NCBI GenBank assembly: GCA_016718605.1
Contig: JADKCY010000002.1
Span: 806,001 to 870,000, forward strand
DNA: 64,000 bases
From: Lysobacterales bacterium
GTDB taxonomy: Bacteria > Pseudomonadota > Gammaproteobacteria > Xanthomonadales > Xanthomonadaceae
Direction of reading: 5' to 3'
How positions within the stretch are numbered: position 1 is the stretch's first letter; every line of letters begins with the position of its first letter. Below, piece by piece: positions 54,703 through 63,309 of the stretch. Below the pieces are notes generated by a model. The model saw only the letters and a program-made list of their open reading frames with translations, was not told the origin of the DNA and did not search any database. A program made the translations under genes and the position numbers.

Positions 54703-55222
54703 GGTTTTCCATCTGATTCAAACGGTTGCCATCCATTCTGCTACGGAGCCGACATGGATGCACGATCCCCCGGGGGCATCGAACCTGTTCTTTGCATCTT
54801 CGGCACCCAATCTGACCGAGGCCGGCACGCCGACCTCCCAGTTCAAGCGAGGCGCTGCCCCACCGCTTTTGACCCACAGAGGTCACCCGGATGCCGCTCC
54901 CAGACACCGCTTCTCAAGTTGCAGTGCGGATGGGGCGTCTCGCTCGAACGGACCCGGAGTCTTGCGAGCGAGTGCAACCCGCCGAATCACTTCAGTGACT
55001 GGTACCAAGCCTTCGCGCCAGCTGGCGAGACTTATCGGAAGATGGGCGGCCGAGTGCATCTTGTCGCTCGGTGGCCGCGCCGAGATATCGAAACCGATCA
55101 CGTCACTGAAGCTCGCGAACCGGATGTCGCCGGCGGCATCCGAGGCGGTATTCACCCACGGCAGACCGGGTGCTTTTCGGACGAACGAAAGATCGTGATC
55201 TACTCGAGGTCAACAGCCTGAG
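54703..55222. other. Gap between the toxin pair and rtcR
   Basis: About 520 bases. A minus-strand frame at 54883-55155 (90 residues, beginning MNTASDAAGDIRFASFSDVI) has acceptable composition but no ribosome site or known relative. I treat it as unproven. Confidence 0.35.
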
Positions 55223-56812
55223 TCAGGCGGTGCGCACTGTCTCCCAGTCGAGCCCGAAGCGCGCGAGGTACTTGCGTAGGCGGTCGGCGTCGTTGGTGCT
55301 GGCGCGTTGGCCGCGTGACACGGCGAACAGTTCGCGCCCGGCCTGGGACATCGACTTGCAGCGAGCGCATAGCGCCACCACATCCTCGAGCTGCACCCGG
55401 TCGAAGCGATCAAGCGCGGCATATCGGTCGCCCAGCAGTGTTTCAAGGCGGCTGGGCGCGATGCCGCCCTGCCACTGTCGGCGCAGGCGGGCGATTTCTT
55501 CATCCACCTGGACGACGTTGATGCGCCCTGCCTCGGCAAGCGTGGCCAGGCGCTGCACCGAGGCGCCGAGGTCGCGGAAGTTGCCGGCCCAACGGGCCTC
55601 GGGACCGGCTGCGAATGCCAGGTACCGGGCACGCGCCTCGCGGTTGAATGCGACGCGCTGATGCTGCTCGCGCGACCAGCGCTCGAGCTCGAAGTCGAGG
55701 TTGGGCTCGATGTCCTCGCGCCGCTCGGCGAGGCCGGGCAGCCGGTAGGTCCACAGATTCAAGCGCGCGAGCAGGTCATCTCGGAACCGGCCGGCAGCCA
55801 CGGCGAGGTCGAGGTCACGGTTGGTGCCGGCGATGAGCTGGAAGTCGCTCTCGACCTCCTTGTCGCTGCCCACTGGGAGGAAGCGCTTCTCCTCCAGCGC
55901 GCGCAGCAGCATCGCCTGCTCGTCGATACCCAGCTCGCCGATCTCATCAAGAAACAGCAAGCCCTGGTGCGCCGAGCGCAGCAGCCCCGCGCGTTCGCCG
56001 ACGGCGCCGGTGTATGCACCCTTGATGTGGCCGAACAACGTGCTCATCGCGCCATCGCCGCGCAACGTGGCGCAATTGACCTCGACAAAGCGCCCGGGCA
56101 GCTGGTGCCGCTGCTGCTTGAGCTCGAACACGCGGCGCGCCAGCTGGCTCTTGCCGGCGCCGGTCGGCCCCATCAGCAGCATCGGCGAACGCGAGCGCGT
56201 GGCCACCGTCTCGATCTGCTCGATCATCCGGTTGAAATCGGCGTTACGCGTGGCGATTCCGCTCTTGAGCAACTCGTGGTCGGCGAGCTTGCGCTGGGCG
56301 AAGCGCTGCGCGATGCGATCATAGCGCGACAGGTCGAGGTCGATCACGGCGAAGCTGCCGGGATTGCCGCCGGCCTGCGTGCGCGGCGGCGAGGTCTGCA
56401 GCAGTTTGCCGGGGAAGTGCCTGCTCTCGGTCAGAGCGAACCAGCAGATCTGCGAGACGTGCGTGCCGGTGGTGATATGGACGAAATAGTCCTCCTCCTC
56501 CGGCTGGAAGACGTAGTCGCGCAAGAAGTCGTGCAGCGCGCCGTACACACCCTCGAAATCCCAGGGGTCGGCGAGGGCGAGGTTGTGGCGCCGCACCTGC
56601 GTTTCTGGCGACACCTGCGCGAGGTCGGCCACGGCGATGTCGGCCTGCTTGCTGAACTTCGCCTCGTCGACGAGCAGCTCGATGCGATCAACCTGCCAGT
56701 GCTCGTGCATGCCGAGTGCGACCGTCGGGCGCCATTTCTCCCATCGGCCCGGGCCAGTGCCCGAGTCGAGCTGGGTGCCGAGCATGCCGAGGATCACCTG
56801 GCGACGAACCAT
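55223..56812 (-). CDS. rtcR: RtcR: sigma-54-dependent activator of the RNA-repair operon
   Basis: A 529-residue protein. Residues 1-180 form the RtcR CARF-type sensor domain (YVFQPEEEDYFVHITTGTHVSQICWFALTESRHFPGKLLQTSPP). The AAA+ activator domain has Walker A GPTGAGKS (215-222), the sigma-54 loop GAYTGA (265-270, the usual Phe variant replaced by Tyr) and LLFLDE Walker B (285-290). The C-terminal helix-turn-helix (MSQAGRELFAVSRG) binds DNA. In studied species RtcR senses RNA-damage products such as tRNA fragments ending in 2',3'-cyclic phosphate. It is divergent from the Ro60 gene and reads the promoter at 56927. Confidence 0.93.
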   Translation of the reverse strand: MVRRQVILGMLGTQLDSGTGPGRWEKWRPTVALGMHEHWQVDRIELLVDEAKFSKQADIAVADLAQVSPETQVRRHNLALADPWDFEGVYGALHDFLRDYVFQPEEEDYFVHITTGTHVSQICWFALTESRHFPGKLLQTSPPRTQAGGNPGSFAVIDLDLSRYDRIAQRFAQRKLADHELLKSGIATRNADFNRMIEQIETVATRSRSPMLLMGPTGAGKSQLARRVFELKQQRHQLPGRFVEVNCATLRGDGAMSTLFGHIKGAYTGAVGERAGLLRSAHQGLLFLDEIGELGIDEQAMLLRALEEKRFLPVGSDKEVESDFQLIAGTNRDLDLAVAAGRFRDDLLARLNLWTYRLPGLAERREDIEPNLDFELERWSREQHQRVAFNREARARYLAFAAGPEARWAGNFRDLGASVQRLATLAEAGRINVVQVDEEIARLRRQWQGGIAPSRLETLLGDRYAALDRFDRVQLEDVVALCARCKSMSQAGRELFAVSRGQRASTNDADRLRKYLARFGLDWETVRTA

Positions 56813-56926
56813 ATATCTAATCCGATAAAATACGCGCGGTGAATATACATATTGGTGCGCGACTTGTCGCCAACAGAATTAGCTTTCGTGTTCAAAATCA
56901 ATGTGATGGCTGGAAGAATGGGCTGT

Positions 56927-56942
56927 TGGCACAGTCATTGCC
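56927..56942 (+). promoter_or_regulatory. Sigma-54 promoter of the Ro60-RtcBA operon
   Basis: TGGCACAGTCATTGCC fits the -24/-12 consensus TGGCAC-N5-TTGC with exact GG/GC spacing. Transcription should start near 56953, about 28 bases before the Ro60 start codon 56981. This decides that the more upstream in-frame starts (56852 and others) are not used. Confidence 0.9.
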
Positions 56943-56980
56943 ATAGTGGGCTCGTCCGCAACTCGCCGAGGAATGCCCGC

Positions 56981-58537
56981 ATGGTCAACGCCCAACTCTT
57001 CGCTTCGCTCCGCGGCGCCTTCGTGCCGAACGCCAACGCTACCAACGAGGCGGGTGGCCTGGCCTACGCCCGCAGCCCGGAAGCGGCGCTCGCCCTATAC
57101 GCGGCCACCGGATGTCTCAACGGCACCTACTACGCCTCCGCCGGTGAGCAGCTCGACCAGGCGCTAGCGCTGGCCGCGCAGTGCGCCCCGGCGTTCGTCG
57201 CCCGCACTGCCGTCTACGCCCGCAAGATCGCTTACATGAAGGACATGCCCGCGCTGTTGTTGGCGACGCTGAGCACCCGCGACGGCGAGCTGTTGGCCAA
57301 GGCCTTCCCGTTGGTGATCGACAACGCCCGCATGCTGCGCAACTTCGTGCAGATCGTCCGCAGCGGCGTGGTGGGCCGCAAGTCGCTGGGCTCGCTGCCG
57401 AAGCGTCTGGTGCGCCAGTGGCTCGAGAATGCGTCAGTCGACGCGATCGTGCAGGCTGCGATCGGCAACCAGCCGTCGCTGGCCGACGTGATCCGCATGG
57501 CCCACCCGAGGCCGGCAGACGCCGCCCGCCGCGCGTTGTTCGCGTGGGTTGTCGACAAGCCGTACGACGTGGCCGCGCTGCCGACGAAGCTGCAGGCGTT
57601 TGATGCGTTCAAGCGCGTTCCAGTCGGCGAGCTGCCGGACCTGCCGTTCCAGTACTTCACCTCGCTGCGCCTGTCGGCGGAACAGTGGCGGGTGCTGGCG
57701 CATAACGCCTCGTGGCAGACGCTGCGCCAGAACCTCAACACCTTCGCCCGCAACGGCGTGTTCGCGGATGGCGCGACGACGAAGTCCCTGGCGGCGACGC
57801 TGCGCGACCCGGCGAAGATCGCCAAGGCGCGCGTGTTCCCCTACCAGTTGCTGATGGCCCACACGGCGTCGGCGGGTGGCGAGGTGCCGACGGCGATCCG
57901 CGAGGCTCTGCAGGACGCGATGGAAGTCGCGACCCGCCAGGTGCCGAAGCTGGACGGTCGCGTGGTGGTCGCAGTCGACGTATCGGGCTCGATGAGCTCG
58001 CCGGTGACCGGTCACCGGCGGGGCGCGTCCACCGCGGTGCGCTGCGTTGACGTCGCCGCCCTGGTGGCGGCTTGCGTACAGCGCTCCAATCCGGAGGCGC
58101 GTGTGCTGCCGTTCGACACCGACGTGCGTGCCCTGCAACTGAACCCGCGCGACAGCGTGATGACGCAGGCGAGGCAGCTCGCGTCACTGTGCGGCGGCGG
58201 CACCTCGATCAGCTCGCCGCTGGTGCGCTTGAACCGCGAGGGTGCCAACGTCGACTTGCTGGTGATCGTGTCCGACAACGAGAGCTGGCGCGACACCCGC
58301 GCGAGCGGTGCTACCGGGACGATGCGCCAGTGGGCGCAGATCAAGGCGCGCTGCCCACAGGCGAAGCTGGTCTGCATCGACCTGCAGCCGGTGGCGACGA
58401 GCCAGGCGATCGAGCGAGATGACGTGATCCACGTCGGCGGCTTCAGCGACGCGGTGTTCGACCTGCTCGCGGTGTTCGCGGCGCAGGGCGGCAACAGCCC
58501 GCGTTGGGTCGACAAGATCGGCTCGATCGTGCTGTAG
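56981..58537 (+). CDS. rsr: Ro60 orthologue (TROVE domain, Rsr)
   Basis: A 518-residue protein. The TROVE HEAT-repeat ring covers about residues 15-320 (ALALYAATGCLNGTYYASAGEQLDQ; AVYARKIAYMKDMPALLLATLS; NFVQIVRSGVVGRKSLGSLPKRLVRQWL; FPYQLLMAH). A von Willebrand A domain follows with MIDAS motif DVSGSMSS (333-340), CGGGTSISSPL and IVSDNESW. Ro proteins bind Y RNAs on the outside of the ring and misfolded RNA ends in the centre. ATG 56981 has GAGGA upstream. The Y-RNA-like array follows directly. Confidence 0.93.
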   Translation: MVNAQLFASLRGAFVPNANATNEAGGLAYARSPEAALALYAATGCLNGTYYASAGEQLDQALALAAQCAPAFVARTAVYARKIAYMKDMPALLLATLSTRDGELLAKAFPLVIDNARMLRNFVQIVRSGVVGRKSLGSLPKRLVRQWLENASVDAIVQAAIGNQPSLADVIRMAHPRPADAARRALFAWVVDKPYDVAALPTKLQAFDAFKRVPVGELPDLPFQYFTSLRLSAEQWRVLAHNASWQTLRQNLNTFARNGVFADGATTKSLAATLRDPAKIAKARVFPYQLLMAHTASAGGEVPTAIREALQDAMEVATRQVPKLDGRVVVAVDVSGSMSSPVTGHRRGASTAVRCVDVAALVAACVQRSNPEARVLPFDTDVRALQLNPRDSVMTQARQLASLCGGGTSISSPLVRLNREGANVDLLVIVSDNESWRDTRASGATGTMRQWAQIKARCPQAKLVCIDLQPVATSQAIERDDVIHVGGFSDAVFDLLAVFAAQGGNSPRWVDKIGSIVL

Positions 58538-58550
58538 GCAACAGCAGTAT

Positions 58551-58576
58551 GCCCGTCCGCAATGGGGCGGACGGGC
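58551..58576 (+). ncRNA. Strong hairpin after the Ro60 stop
   Basis: GCCCGTCCGC-AATGGG-GCGGACGGGC is a perfect 10-bp stem, 14 bases after the stop, with no T-run. Its right arm overlaps the 5' acceptor strand proposed for Y-like unit 1, so the two folds exclude each other. It may be an mRNA 3' stabiliser, a processing site or a switch. Confidence 0.65.
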
Positions 58577-58690
58577 TTCAGGAGGAAAGCTTCACCCCGA
58601 ATTCGAATGACGTTGGCGGTACGCGAATGCCGCCGGAACTACATCACTCTTAATGACCAGGTCGCGGGTTCGAATCCCGTCCGCTCCATT
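58564..58690 (+). ncRNA. tRNA-like / Y-RNA-like unit 1
   Basis: 5' GGGGCGG can pair with CCGCTCC at 58681-58687 (seven pairs, one G-U). A D-arm-like GCTT-CAGGAGGA-AAGC lies just inside. The T-arm is perfect: GCGGG-TTCGAAT-CCCGT (58664-58680). Instead of an anticodon arm there is an insert with GGCGG...CCGCC and the shared 3' motif CGAATGCCGCCGGAACTACA (58624-58643). It ends CCATT, without CCA. The short insert lacks the full 5' motif of units 2-4. Confidence 0.7.
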
Positions 58691-58691
58691 C

Positions 58692-58835
58692 GACGGGGCG
58701 GTAGCTCAGCGGTAGAGCAGGACGTTCCGGCAACTCTCGTCGCGTAGCGGCAACGGCAAGCGCGCCACCTGGCGTCGCCGCCGAATGTCGGTGGAACTAC
58801 AGAATCTCTGAACGCGGGTTCGATCGCTGCCCGTC
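58692..58835 (+). ncRNA. tRNA-like / Y-RNA-like unit 2
   Basis: Acceptor-like GACGGG/CCCGTC, D-arm GCTC-AGCGGTA-GAGC (58704-58718), T-arm with TTCGATC loop (58814-58830). The insert replacing the anticodon arm carries GACGTTCCGGCAACTCTCGT (58721-58740) and CGAATGTCGGTGGAACTACA (58782-58801). GTTCC pairs with GGAAC to close the insert. A homologous arrangement is known for bacterial YrlA RNAs, whose effector part mimics tRNA while the other helix binds Ro. Confidence 0.75.
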
Positions 58836-58845
58836 GCGTCCCGAC

Positions 58846-59029
58846 GGTCATCTAGTGGTCAGGACAGGCGGCAAACGTTCTATCACCCTCGTCGGCGGAG
58901 GCACCGGAAACTTCTTTCGAGAATCAACTTTCAAGACAGGAGATCTTGTTTCGCCGTGTCGGACACGAATGCCGACAGGAACTACACCTTCTGACGGTCG
59001 AGGTCGCGGGTTCGAATCCCGCCCGCCCA
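58846..59029 (+). ncRNA. tRNA-like / Y-RNA-like unit 3
   Basis: The D-arm region GGTCATCTAGTGGTCAGGAC (58846-58865) looks like the D-arm of a Glu/Asp-type tRNA. The T-arm is perfect: GCGGG-TTCGAAT-CCCGC (59006-59022). The insert carries ACGTTCTATCACCCTCGTC (58875-58893) and CGAATGCCGACAGGAACTACA (58966-58986). GTCGGC pairs with GCCGAC and GTTCT with GGAAC. It has the largest insert (about 140 bases). A matching acceptor strand at the 5' end is not clear. Confidence 0.7.
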
Positions 59030-59036
59030 ATGCTGT

Positions 59037-59180
59037 GGGGCGGTAGCTCAGCAGGCAGAGCGCGAAAATACGTTCCTTCACTTTCGTCGTGCTCGACGCG
59101 GTTTTGGTTTCAAGCGGTGAATGCCGTCGGAACTACACTGGTTCCCCCGCAAGGGGTTGGGTTCAATTCCCACTGCCGCA
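59037..59180 (+). ncRNA. tRNA-like / Y-RNA-like unit 4
   Basis: GGGGCGGTA then D-arm GCTC-AGCAGGCA-GAGC (59046-59061). T-arm-like TGGG-TTCAATT-CCCA (59158-59172), and CTGCCGC (59173-59179) pairs with GCGGTAG. The insert has ACGTTCCTTCACTTTCGTCG (59070-59089), a local CGTCG-TGCT-CGACG hairpin, and TGAATGCCGTCGGAACTACA (59118-59137). GTTCC pairs with GGAAC. Confidence 0.7.
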
Positions 59181-59316
59181 AGGCAGAGCGTTCCGGCAAT
59201 TTCGTCACCGCCCCTTTTCTTGGACGCTTCGGCGGTGTTTTGCGTAGGGGTCGGCGGATGCCGGCCGGACTACAGTCCATCGTCTGGCCTCGACCTGGCC
59301 GTCGGCTCCTGCCCCC
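59181..59316 (+). ncRNA. Partial Y-RNA-like unit 5
   Basis: It starts with half a D-arm (AGGCAGAGC) directly after unit 4, then GCGTTCCGGCAATTTCGTCA, a CACCGCC/GGCGGTG hairpin, and GCGGATGCCGGCCGGACTAC. No T-arm follows; the sequence runs on to the rtcB ribosome site. It is probably a decayed or shortened copy. Confidence 0.55.
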
Positions 59317-59343
59317 AGCATCGCTTCAACTGGAAACAAACCC

Positions 59344-60564
59344 ATGAGTCAGAACAACTACGACGTCATCAATGAGCCCGGCGCGGCGCCGATCAAGCTG
59401 TGGACCCGTGGCGTGCCGCTAGAGGACGAGGCGCGCAAGCAGCTCGTCAACATCGCGAAGCTGCCCTTCATCCATCGTTGGGTGTCGGTAATGCCCGACG
59501 TGCACCTCGGCAAGGGCGCGACGGTGGGATCCGTCGTGCCGACCGTCGGTGCGATCGTGCCCGCGGCGGTCGGTGTAGACATCGGCTGCGGCATGATCGC
59601 GGCGCGCACCACGCTGGTCGCGTCTGACCTGCCTGACAACCATGCCCCGCTGCGCAGCGCGATCGAGCAGGCCGTGCCGCACGGTCGCACCGTCGGTGCC
59701 CGCGACAAGGGCGCCTGGGAGCACCCACCGGCCCTAGCGATCGAGGGCTGGACGCAGCTCGAGCGCGATTTCGAGCGCATCAAGGCCAGCCACCCGAAGC
59801 TCGCGAAGACCAACAACCTTGTCCATCTCGGCACGCTTGGCACCGGCAACCATTTCGTCGAGGTGTGCCTCGATGAGGAGGAGCGCGTGTGGTTCATGCT
59901 GCACTCCGGTTCGCGCGGCGTCGGTAACGCGATCGGCACGCACTTCATCGAGCTCGCCAAGCAGGACATGCGCCGCTGGATGATCAACCTGCCTGACCAG
60001 GACCTCGCCTACCTGCCGGAAGGCAGCGAGCACTATGAGGACTACGTGTTCGCGGTCGACTGGGCGCAGCGTTTTGCGCGCATCAACCGCGAAATCATGA
60101 TGAAGCACGTGGTCGAGGCGGTGCGCAAAGTGATCACCAAGCGGTTCGAGGCGCAGGCCGAGGCGGTGAACTGCCACCACAACTACGTGCGGCGCGAGCA
60201 CCACTTCGGCAAGGACGTCTTCGTGACCCGCAAGGGCGCGGTGAGTGCGCGCAAGGGCGAGCTGGGCATTATCCCGGGCAGCATGGGCGCCAAGAGCTTC
60301 ATCGTGCGCGGCCTGGGCAACGCCGACAGCTTCAATTCGTGCAGCCACGGTGCGGGCCGCGTGATGAGCCGTACTGAGGCGAAGCGCCGGATCAGCCTCG
60401 ACGACCACGTCAAGGCGACCGCGCACGTCGAATGCCGCAAGGACGCAGACGTCGTCGACGAGTCGCCGGCAGCGTACAAGCAGATCGAGGCCGTGATGGC
60501 AGCACAGACGGACCTGGTGGAGGTGGTGCATACGCTTCGCCAGGTGGTGTGTGTGAAAGGATGA
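59344..60564 (+). CDS. rtcB: RNA ligase RtcB
   Basis: A 406-residue GTP-dependent ligase joining 2',3'-cyclic-phosphate or 3'-phosphate ends to 5'-OH ends. Signatures: MPDVHLGKGATVGSVVP, GVDIGCGM (metal Asp79/Cys82), GTLGTGNHFVEV (His170), HSGSRGVG (His187), NCHHNYV, and the guanylylated His335 in SCSHGAGR. The start ATG 59344 follows the Y-like array. The length matches the shorter, archease-independent bacterial type. Confidence 0.95.
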   Translation: MSQNNYDVINEPGAAPIKLWTRGVPLEDEARKQLVNIAKLPFIHRWVSVMPDVHLGKGATVGSVVPTVGAIVPAAVGVDIGCGMIAARTTLVASDLPDNHAPLRSAIEQAVPHGRTVGARDKGAWEHPPALAIEGWTQLERDFERIKASHPKLAKTNNLVHLGTLGTGNHFVEVCLDEEERVWFMLHSGSRGVGNAIGTHFIELAKQDMRRWMINLPDQDLAYLPEGSEHYEDYVFAVDWAQRFARINREIMMKHVVEAVRKVITKRFEAQAEAVNCHHNYVRREHHFGKDVFVTRKGAVSARKGELGIIPGSMGAKSFIVRGLGNADSFNSCSHGAGRVMSRTEAKRRISLDDHVKATAHVECRKDADVVDESPAAYKQIEAVMAAQTDLVEVVHTLRQVVCVKG

Positions 60565-60614
60565 AGGCGACGCGCTAGTTCCGCGTCGCATCGCAACTAG
60601 GAGCTACATGCACA

Positions 60615-61634
60615 ATGGAAATGCTTGAACTCGATGGCTCACAAGGCGGCGGTCAGCTGCTGCGCAGCGCGCTGTCGCTCTCGCTGTGCACCGGCATTGG
60701 CTTCACGCTGCAGAACATCCGCGCCAAACGCTCGAAGCCGGGGCTGATGCGCCAGCACCTGACGGCCATCAACGCGGCCGCGCAGGTCGGTGGTGCGCGC
60801 GTGCACGGCGCCGAACTGAGCGCCACGTCGCTACGCTTCATGCCTGGCGCCATCCGCGGTGGCGATTACTCGTTTTCGACGGGCAGCGCTGGTTCCTGCA
60901 CGCTCGTGCTGCAGACGGTACTGCCGGCGCTGTGGAGTGCTGACGCCCCGTCGAGCGTGCGTCTGCACGGCGGCACCCACAATCCGCTCGCGCCAAGCGC
61001 TGACTTCCTGGCTGATAGCTTCGTGCCACGCCTGCGCGACTTCGGTATCGAGGTCGGCCTCGAACTTGTTTGCCCTGGCTTCTATCCGGCTGGCGGCGGC
61101 GTGCTACAAGCGACCGTGCAACCCGCGCCCGGACTGCGCCCGTGCGCGTTCGAGTCGCGCGGCGAATTCGAGCGGATGGATGGCACTGCGCTGCTGTCAG
61201 CGCTCTCGTCGGACATCGGGCTGCGCGAGCTCGCCGTCCTGCAGGCCCGTTTCGGCCTGGGGGAGGACGCACGCCACCTGCGCCAGGTGCGGCCGCCTCG
61301 CTGCCCGGGCAACGCGCTGATGCTGTGCGTGCGGCACGCAGCCCACACAACAACATTCACCGGCTTCGGCGAGCGCGGCATCAGCGCCGAGAGGATCGCC
61401 GCGCGTGTGGCCGACGAGGCCCAGATCTACCTCGACTCCGGCGCCTGCATCGACGAACACCTCGGCGACCAATTACTGCTGCCTATGGCATTGGCCGGGC
61501 GGGGTAGCTTCACTACGACCGCGCCGAGCGACCACCTGCGCTCCAACGCGGCGCTGATTGAGAAGTTCCTGCCCGTGGAGATCGCGTGGGAGCAACAGGA
61601 CGCAACGACGTGGCGCGTGACAGTCGCGGGGTAA
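60615..61634 (+). CDS. rtcA: RNA 3'-phosphate cyclase RtcA
   Basis: A 339-residue enzyme: LELDGSQGGGQLLRSALSLS start, RAKRSKPGLMRQHLTAI, FYPAGGGVL, and the adenylylated His282 in EHLGDQLLLPMALAG. It turns RNA 3'-phosphates into 2',3'-cyclic phosphates, feeding RtcB. It lies 50 bases after rtcB in the same sigma-54 operon. Confidence 0.95.
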   Translation: MEMLELDGSQGGGQLLRSALSLSLCTGIGFTLQNIRAKRSKPGLMRQHLTAINAAAQVGGARVHGAELSATSLRFMPGAIRGGDYSFSTGSAGSCTLVLQTVLPALWSADAPSSVRLHGGTHNPLAPSADFLADSFVPRLRDFGIEVGLELVCPGFYPAGGGVLQATVQPAPGLRPCAFESRGEFERMDGTALLSALSSDIGLRELAVLQARFGLGEDARHLRQVRPPRCPGNALMLCVRHAAHTTTFTGFGERGISAERIAARVADEAQIYLDSGACIDEHLGDQLLLPMALAGRGSFTTTAPSDHLRSNAALIEKFLPVEIAWEQQDATTWRVTVAG

Positions 61635-62058
61635 CCGCGGGAGGCGCCCGTGGGCCTTGCTTTGGTGCTGCCAACGAATGTAGCCGACTCACCCTCCCAC
61701 CGTCCGCTTCTGCCCGGACGCGGCCGGTCAGGTTCTTGCCGTAGCAGGACAGTTTGACGGGCGAAGGTGGTCAGGCGGCTTGGCGAGGCCGGTCAACCCA
61801 CAGGCGGCTTGCATCCCCCCCTCGGCGAACAGGGCCGTTGCTCACTTTTGCTCTGGCTTCGCAGTCCTGGCTCTGCATCAATACACTACCCTGCGTCACT
61901 AGATTCGGGAGCATGCCGATGAGGCAGCCGGTCGTGGCGTGCGCCGATGAACTGTTTGTCAGGGGTCTTTGTCCGCTCCCTGCACCTCAATCTCCAACGC
62001 CACAAATCTGGCTTTTTGCGCAAGCATCTCGTAGTCTACGCAATCAAATAGCCGTTGA
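61635..62058. other. Gap between rtcA and the AAA+ gene
   Basis: About 424 bases. I see no gene, T-rich terminator or tRNA-like element. A plus-strand frame from 61754 to 62068 exists but its translation looks random. The promoter of the next operon should lie here. Confidence 0.5.
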
Positions 62059-63309
62059 ATGCAACTAATGAGCGATCACGTGCAATCTAGGCGGCGCACT
62101 GCGCAAGACCACCACTTCCCTATTATTCGGTCGCTGTGCCGCACGGCGCTGGCGGGCAGCGCCCCAAATGAAGCGGTCCAGCAGCAGGTTCGTCGTCTGG
62201 TGGAGAGCTACGCCGGGGAAGGTGCCACTCACGAAGCCAACACCCTGCGCCAGTTGCTTGAGCAAAGCGAAGCACAAAGTGCCTTTGCCCCCAGCCGACT
62301 CGTGCGCTCCCGTCAGCCTTTACCAGGGGAAGAGCTGACGCCGAAGACCCCGCTGCCCGTTGACCGGGAAACAGCCACCCGCCTAGTGGACGTGCTGTTT
62401 CACGAGCAGCTTCCCAGTCGAGCCCCGCTGTTCGACGTCGACGTCCAAGGCGGAGTGGCGGCCTTGATCAACGAGTGGGTCCACTGGGACGCATTGAAAT
62501 CCATGGCGATCCATCCCACCCACAGCTGCCTGATCTACGGCGCGCCGGGCACTGGTAAGACCCGACTCGCGTTGTGGATGGCGGCGCAACTGGGTCTACC
62601 CGTCGTTCTGGCCCGCCTAGATGGCCTAGTGTCTTCGTTCCTAGGCACGACGTCCCGCAACATCGGTGCCTTGTTCCAGTTTGCAAATCGCTATCGCTGC
62701 GTGCTGCTGCTCGACGAGTTCGATGCGCTGGCCAAGGTCCGCGACGATCCCCAAGAGGTCGGCGAGATTAAGCGCGTCGTCAACACCCTCCTTCAGAGTT
62801 TGGATAGTAGGCACGAGTTGGGCATAACGATCGGCATCACGAATCACGATCAACTACTCGATGCCGCGGTCTGGCGACGCTTCGACATCCAATTGAATTT
62901 GCCGCGGCCGCGCTTCGAAACACGCGTGCAGATCGCTCGCTACTACCTGCAGCCGCTGGCAACCACGGACATGCAGCTTAGGCTGATCGCGTGGCTGGCC
63001 GAAGGCCTCTCGGGGGCGGAGATCGAGACACTCGCTCGCTCCATCAAGAAGAGTGCAGCGATCGAAGGGGAACACTTCGACTTTCTCGAGTCGGTCCGCC
63101 AACTCAGCACACTCCACGGTGGTCGCGTACCAGCGGTGCGACGTGAAGCGCTGCGACAAGACAACAGTGATCTGGCCGCCATGCTGTACGAAGACGAATC
63201 GTTGGACTTAGAGCAAAAGGAACTTGCGCAGTTGTTCGGTCGCGATCCGGGAACCATCAGTCGATGGCTCAGAGATCGTAGTAGCACACGCACGAGAGGA
63301 ACAAACTGA
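62059..63309 (+). CDS. AAA+ ATPase of an ATPase/subtilase (IetAS-like) pair
   Basis: A 416-residue protein: helical N-terminal region (QQQVRRLVESYAGEGATHEANTLRQLLEQSE), AAA+ domain with Walker A YGAPGTGKT (160-168), Walker B LLLDEFDAL (216-224), sensor GITNHD and arginine-finger-like AVWRRFD, and a C-terminal helix-turn-helix (KELAQLFGRDPGTISRWL). A second ATG at 62068 is possible. It overlaps the next gene by one base (TGATG). IetAS pairs (ATPase plus serine protease) were described as plasmid incompatibility and anti-phage modules. Confidence 0.8.
   Translation: MQLMSDHVQSRRRTAQDHHFPIIRSLCRTALAGSAPNEAVQQQVRRLVESYAGEGATHEANTLRQLLEQSEAQSAFAPSRLVRSRQPLPGEELTPKTPLPVDRETATRLVDVLFHEQLPSRAPLFDVDVQGGVAALINEWVHWDALKSMAIHPTHSCLIYGAPGTGKTRLALWMAAQLGLPVVLARLDGLVSSFLGTTSRNIGALFQFANRYRCVLLLDEFDALAKVRDDPQEVGEIKRVVNTLLQSLDSRHELGITIGITNHDQLLDAAVWRRFDIQLNLPRPRFETRVQIARYYLQPLATTDMQLRLIAWLAEGLSGAEIETLARSIKKSAAIEGEHFDFLESVRQLSTLHGGRVPAVRREALRQDNSDLAAMLYEDESLDLEQKELAQLFGRDPGTISRWLRDRSSTRTRGTN

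Noticed and set aside
54883..55155. 90-residue minus-strand frame between the toxin pair and rtcR
   Set aside because: Plausible composition but no ribosome site and no family; not enough to call a gene.
55661..56842. 393-residue plus-strand frame opposite rtcR
   Set aside because: It is a long antisense shadow caused by GC-rich codon bias; the opposite strand has clear RtcR motifs.
58600..59180. Ordinary tRNA genes
   Set aside because: D- and T-arm sequences are good, but no anticodon arm of normal size is present and a repeated, unrelated helix takes its place; no CCA is encoded.
59734..60591. 285-residue minus-strand frame opposite rtcB
   Set aside because: Antisense shadow with low-complexity Ala/His/Arg composition; RtcB on the plus strand is unambiguous.
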